In this document: positions 5,317-6,401 of the stretch, piece by piece
Layout: each line of letters begins with the position of its first letter
How positions within the stretch are numbered: the first letter of the stretch is position 1
DNA from: Nitrospirota bacterium
GTDB taxonomy: Bacteria > Nitrospirota > Nitrospiria > Nitrospirales > Nitrospiraceae
Direction of reading: 5' to 3'
NCBI GenBank assembly: GCA_020028595.1
Contig: JAIBHQ010000055.1
Location: 1 to 6,401 of the forward strand
Length of the DNA stretch: 6,401 bases
Made by a program: the position numbers and the translations under genes
The notes under the pieces: model-generated
What the model saw: the letters and a program-made list of their open reading frames with translations, nothing else
Databases searched by the model: none
What the model was told of the DNA's origin: nothing

Positions 5317-5667
5317 CTACGCGTCGTACGATTCGAGAAGTTTCAGAATGGCGCGGAGGTCTCCCCGGATTCGCTTGGCCAGTTCCCGCGGAGCGACTTT
5401 CCGTTTCCCGTGGCGGCCCCGTCGCGTCCAGAATCGTTGGAGCCCGGCGATCGTGTACCCCTCTTCGTACAACATGCGCTTGATTTCCAGTATCGCTTCG
5501 ACGTCCCGTTGGAGGTAGAGTCGCTGATGCCCGCGGCTTTTCTGCGGCTTGAGAAAGCTGAACTGGGACTCCCAGAACCGCAAGACGTACGGCGGCAGCT
5601 TTGCAATCTCACTGACCTCTCCTATCTTATAGAAGATTTTACTGCCCAGTCTAGGCTCAGCCGCCAT
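5317..5667 (-). CDS. Small MerR-family transcriptional regulator
   Basis: The protein has 116 residues from ATG 5667. An N-terminal winged helix-turn-helix of MerR type (about 12-78) is clear: FYKIGEVSEIAKLPPYVLRFWE (12-33), the wing KSRGHQRLY (43-51), and the helix ILEIKRMLYEEGYTIAGLQR (59-78). A basic stretch (TRRGRHGKRK, 81-90) and a short C-terminal helix rich in Leu and Arg, which could serve as a dimerisation coiled coil, complete it. There is no effector domain and there are no cysteines, so it is not a metal or redox sensor of the classic kind. The start was chosen over an upstream GTG (5679) because GAGGA lies about 7 nt before the ATG. It sits 39 nt after ihfA and 12 nt before tRNA-Pro. 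Its target genes are unknown. Confidence 0.9.
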   Translation of the reverse strand: MAAEPRLGSKIFYKIGEVSEIAKLPPYVLRFWESQFSFLKPQKSRGHQRLYLQRDVEAILEIKRMLYEEGYTIAGLQRFWTRRGRHGKRKVAPRELAKRIRGDLRAILKLLESYDA

Positions 5668-5706
5668 TCCAATCCTCACACAGTGCCCGGTGAGTTGTTC
5701 GCGGCG

Positions 5707-5982
5707 CTAGGTATTGACGTATTTCTTAAAGACCTGACTGGGACGGAACGTCACGACGCGGCGGGGGGTAATGCCGATTTCTTGACCCGTTCGTGGATTG
5801 CGACCCTTTCGGGGCCCCTTGCTTCTCACCACAAAATTCCCGAACCCGGCGATTTTGATGGATTCTCCCTTGTGGAGGACGTTCTTCATCAGATTCAGGA
5901 CAAATTCCACGATGTCGGCGGCTTCCTTTTTGGAAACCCCCACCTTTTCATATATTTCGTTCGCGATGTCGGCCTTTCTCAT
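5707..5982 (-). CDS. ihfA: Integration host factor alpha subunit (HU/IHF family DNA-bending protein)
   Basis: A 91-residue nucleoid protein. The N-terminal helices MRKADIANEIYEKVGVSKKEAADIVEFVLNLM (1-32) form the dimer core. KIAGFGNFVVRSKGPRKGRNPRTGQEIGITPRRVVTFRPSQVFKKYVN (43-90) contains the DNA-binding beta arms, with the intercalating proline at P63 in GRNPRTG. The RRVVTFRP stretch is more typical of IHF-alpha than of HU, but a homodimeric HU-like role cannot be excluded. The ATG at 5982 has GGAGGG 6-7 nt upstream and gives the family N-terminus. A TTG at 6012, which also has GGAGG-type sequence before it, would add ten untypical residues. A sigma70 promoter lies at 6064-6092. IHF is a classical co-factor of sigma54 promoters such as the one proposed at 536-551. 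Confidence 0.93.
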   Translation of the reverse strand: MRKADIANEIYEKVGVSKKEAADIVEFVLNLMKNVLHKGESIKIAGFGNFVVRSKGPRKGRNPRTGQEIGITPRRVVTFRPSQVFKKYVNT

Positions 5983-6014
5983 GCCGTCCCTCCAGGCTCG
6001 TCTGCAGAGCAACC

Positions 6015-6043
6015 CTTTCCTCCGGCCTTCATTGAGAGGAAAG
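6015..6043 (-). promoter_or_regulatory. Hairpin in the ihfA leader
   Basis: CTTTCCTC (minus strand, 6043-6036) pairs with GAGGAAAG (6022-6015) over 8 bp across a 13-nt loop. It begins about 14 nt into the predicted ihfA transcript. There is no T-run, so it is not a terminator. The downstream arm includes the GGAGGAAAGGG that would serve the alternative TTG start at 6012. The loop holds the ATG of a 17-codon reading frame ending in an ATGA overlap with ihfA. A regulatory role is inferred from layout only. Confidence 0.35.
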
Positions 6044-6063
6044 TCCTAATCAATTTTTCCGAT

Positions 6064-6092
6064 AAATTACGTGAGGTTAGCGACCGTGTCAA
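6064..6092 (-). promoter_or_regulatory. Sigma70-type promoter for ihfA
   Basis: A perfect TTGACA -35 box (6092-6087, minus strand) is followed after exactly 17 bp by TAATTT (6069-6064), a weak -10 that keeps the first two and last bases. Initiation would be near 6057, giving a leader of about 75 nt. No convincing intrinsic terminator separates it from the upstream cimA stop, so read-through from cimA may also contribute. Confidence 0.6.
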
Positions 6093-6125
6093 GGGAATTT
6101 CTGAGCCCGGACGGAAACCGGAGGG

Positions 6126-6401
6126 CTACCGATCTTTCGGCAGGAGTTTGTACTCGATGCTGTCAGCCAGGGCTTGCCAGCTGGCTTCCATGATGTTTTC
6201 CGACACGCCGACCGTTCCCCATTTCTCCTTATGGTCGCCCGATTCGATCAAGACGCGCACTTTGGACGCCGTGCCGTGGCTGGCCGCAAGAACGCGCACC
6301 TTATAATCCAGCAACTTCACTTCCTTGAGCTGGGGATAAAACTTTTCCAGCGCTTTTCGCAGGGCATGGTCCAGCGCATTGACCGGACCGCCGGTCCCCT
6401 C
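6126..6401 (-). CDS. cimA: (R)-citramalate synthase, C-terminal part only
   Basis: The frame is open from the window edge, so the gene is 5'-truncated here; 91 C-terminal residues are visible. They form the end of the LeuA-type allosteric dimerisation domain: [17 protein letters not shown] (residues 2-18 of the visible part), then [25 protein letters not shown] and the closing [24 protein letters not shown]. The I-E-A-S-W-x-A-L-x-D-S-I-E-Y-K-L ending is characteristic of the CimA branch rather than LeuA. CimA condenses acetyl-CoA and pyruvate to citramalate for threonine-independent isoleucine synthesis and is feedback-regulated through this domain. A GTG at 6320 is internal and not the start. 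Confidence 0.88.
   Translation of the reverse strand, partial: EGTGGPVNALDHALRKALEKFYPQLKEVKLLDYKVRVLAASHGTASKVRVLIESGDHKEKWGTVGVSENIMEASWQALADSIEYKLLPKDR

Noticed and set aside
6090..6122. GC-rich imperfect dyad after the cimA stop, considered as a terminator
   Set aside because: The pairing is short and ambiguous (AGCCC/GGGCT or CCGG/CCGG) and no T-run follows on the minus strand.
5227..6306. A 359-codon plus-strand open frame covering the tRNA, the MerR-type gene, ihfA and cimA
   Set aside because: It is antisense to a complete tRNA and three well-recognised genes. Its N-terminus (VGAAGFEPTTTRTPSECATRLRYAP) is the familiar false translation of a tRNA-Pro complement.

Overview
The window is a stretch of bacterial chromosome with GC in the high fifties to low sixties, and nearly every gene lies on the minus strand. 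Gene content suggests a Nitrospira-like member of the Nitrospirota or a similar deep-branching Gram-negative. The clues are a FimT/GspH pseudopilin beside a prepilin peptidase, a citramalate synthase C-terminus, and an IHF-alpha / MerR-like / tRNA-Pro cluster next to surE-cysS-rlmB. This assignment is inference from gene content, not a database match. Most of the window is housekeeping; the less ordinary parts are short repeats and mosaic sequence.

Read along the minus strand from the right edge, the layout is as follows. (1) The C-terminus of citramalate synthase (cimA) enters at 6401 and stops at 6126. (2) A sigma70-type promoter (TTGACA, 17-nt spacer) and a leader with a hairpin precede ihfA, then a small MerR-type regulator, then tRNA-Pro(GGG) with encoded CCA. 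This probable mixed mRNA/tRNA unit ends at a clear intrinsic terminator (5106-5130). (3) surE, cysS and rlmB follow, tightly packed, with rlmB apparently starting inside cysS. (4) A small stand-alone LuxR/GerE-type DNA-binding protein on the plus strand, with its own promoter, meets rlmB tail to tail with a 4-nt overlap. (5) Divergent from it, the prepilin peptidase runs leftward. After a 297-nt gap comes a type II/IV pseudopilin with a likely sigma54 promoter. The first codons of a further gene lie at the left edge.

Functionally, groups 4 and 5 are pilus or secretion-related: PilD processes pseudopilins such as the neighbouring GspH/FimT protein. Groups 2 and 3 combine nucleoid architecture (IHF), translation (tRNA-Pro, CysRS, 23S rRNA methylation) and nucleotide phosphatase activity (SurE).

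The most unusual signals are two palindromic elements bracketing surE. Each consists of short tandem units (7 nt on one side, 9 nt on the other) that run outward in opposite orientation from a 10-12 nt centre. The 9-nt element lies inside the surE reading frame and has apparently given the protein an extra C-terminal tail. A second signal is a sharply lower-GC block inside cysS that looks like a recombinant segment. No CRISPR array, transposase or defence system is visible.
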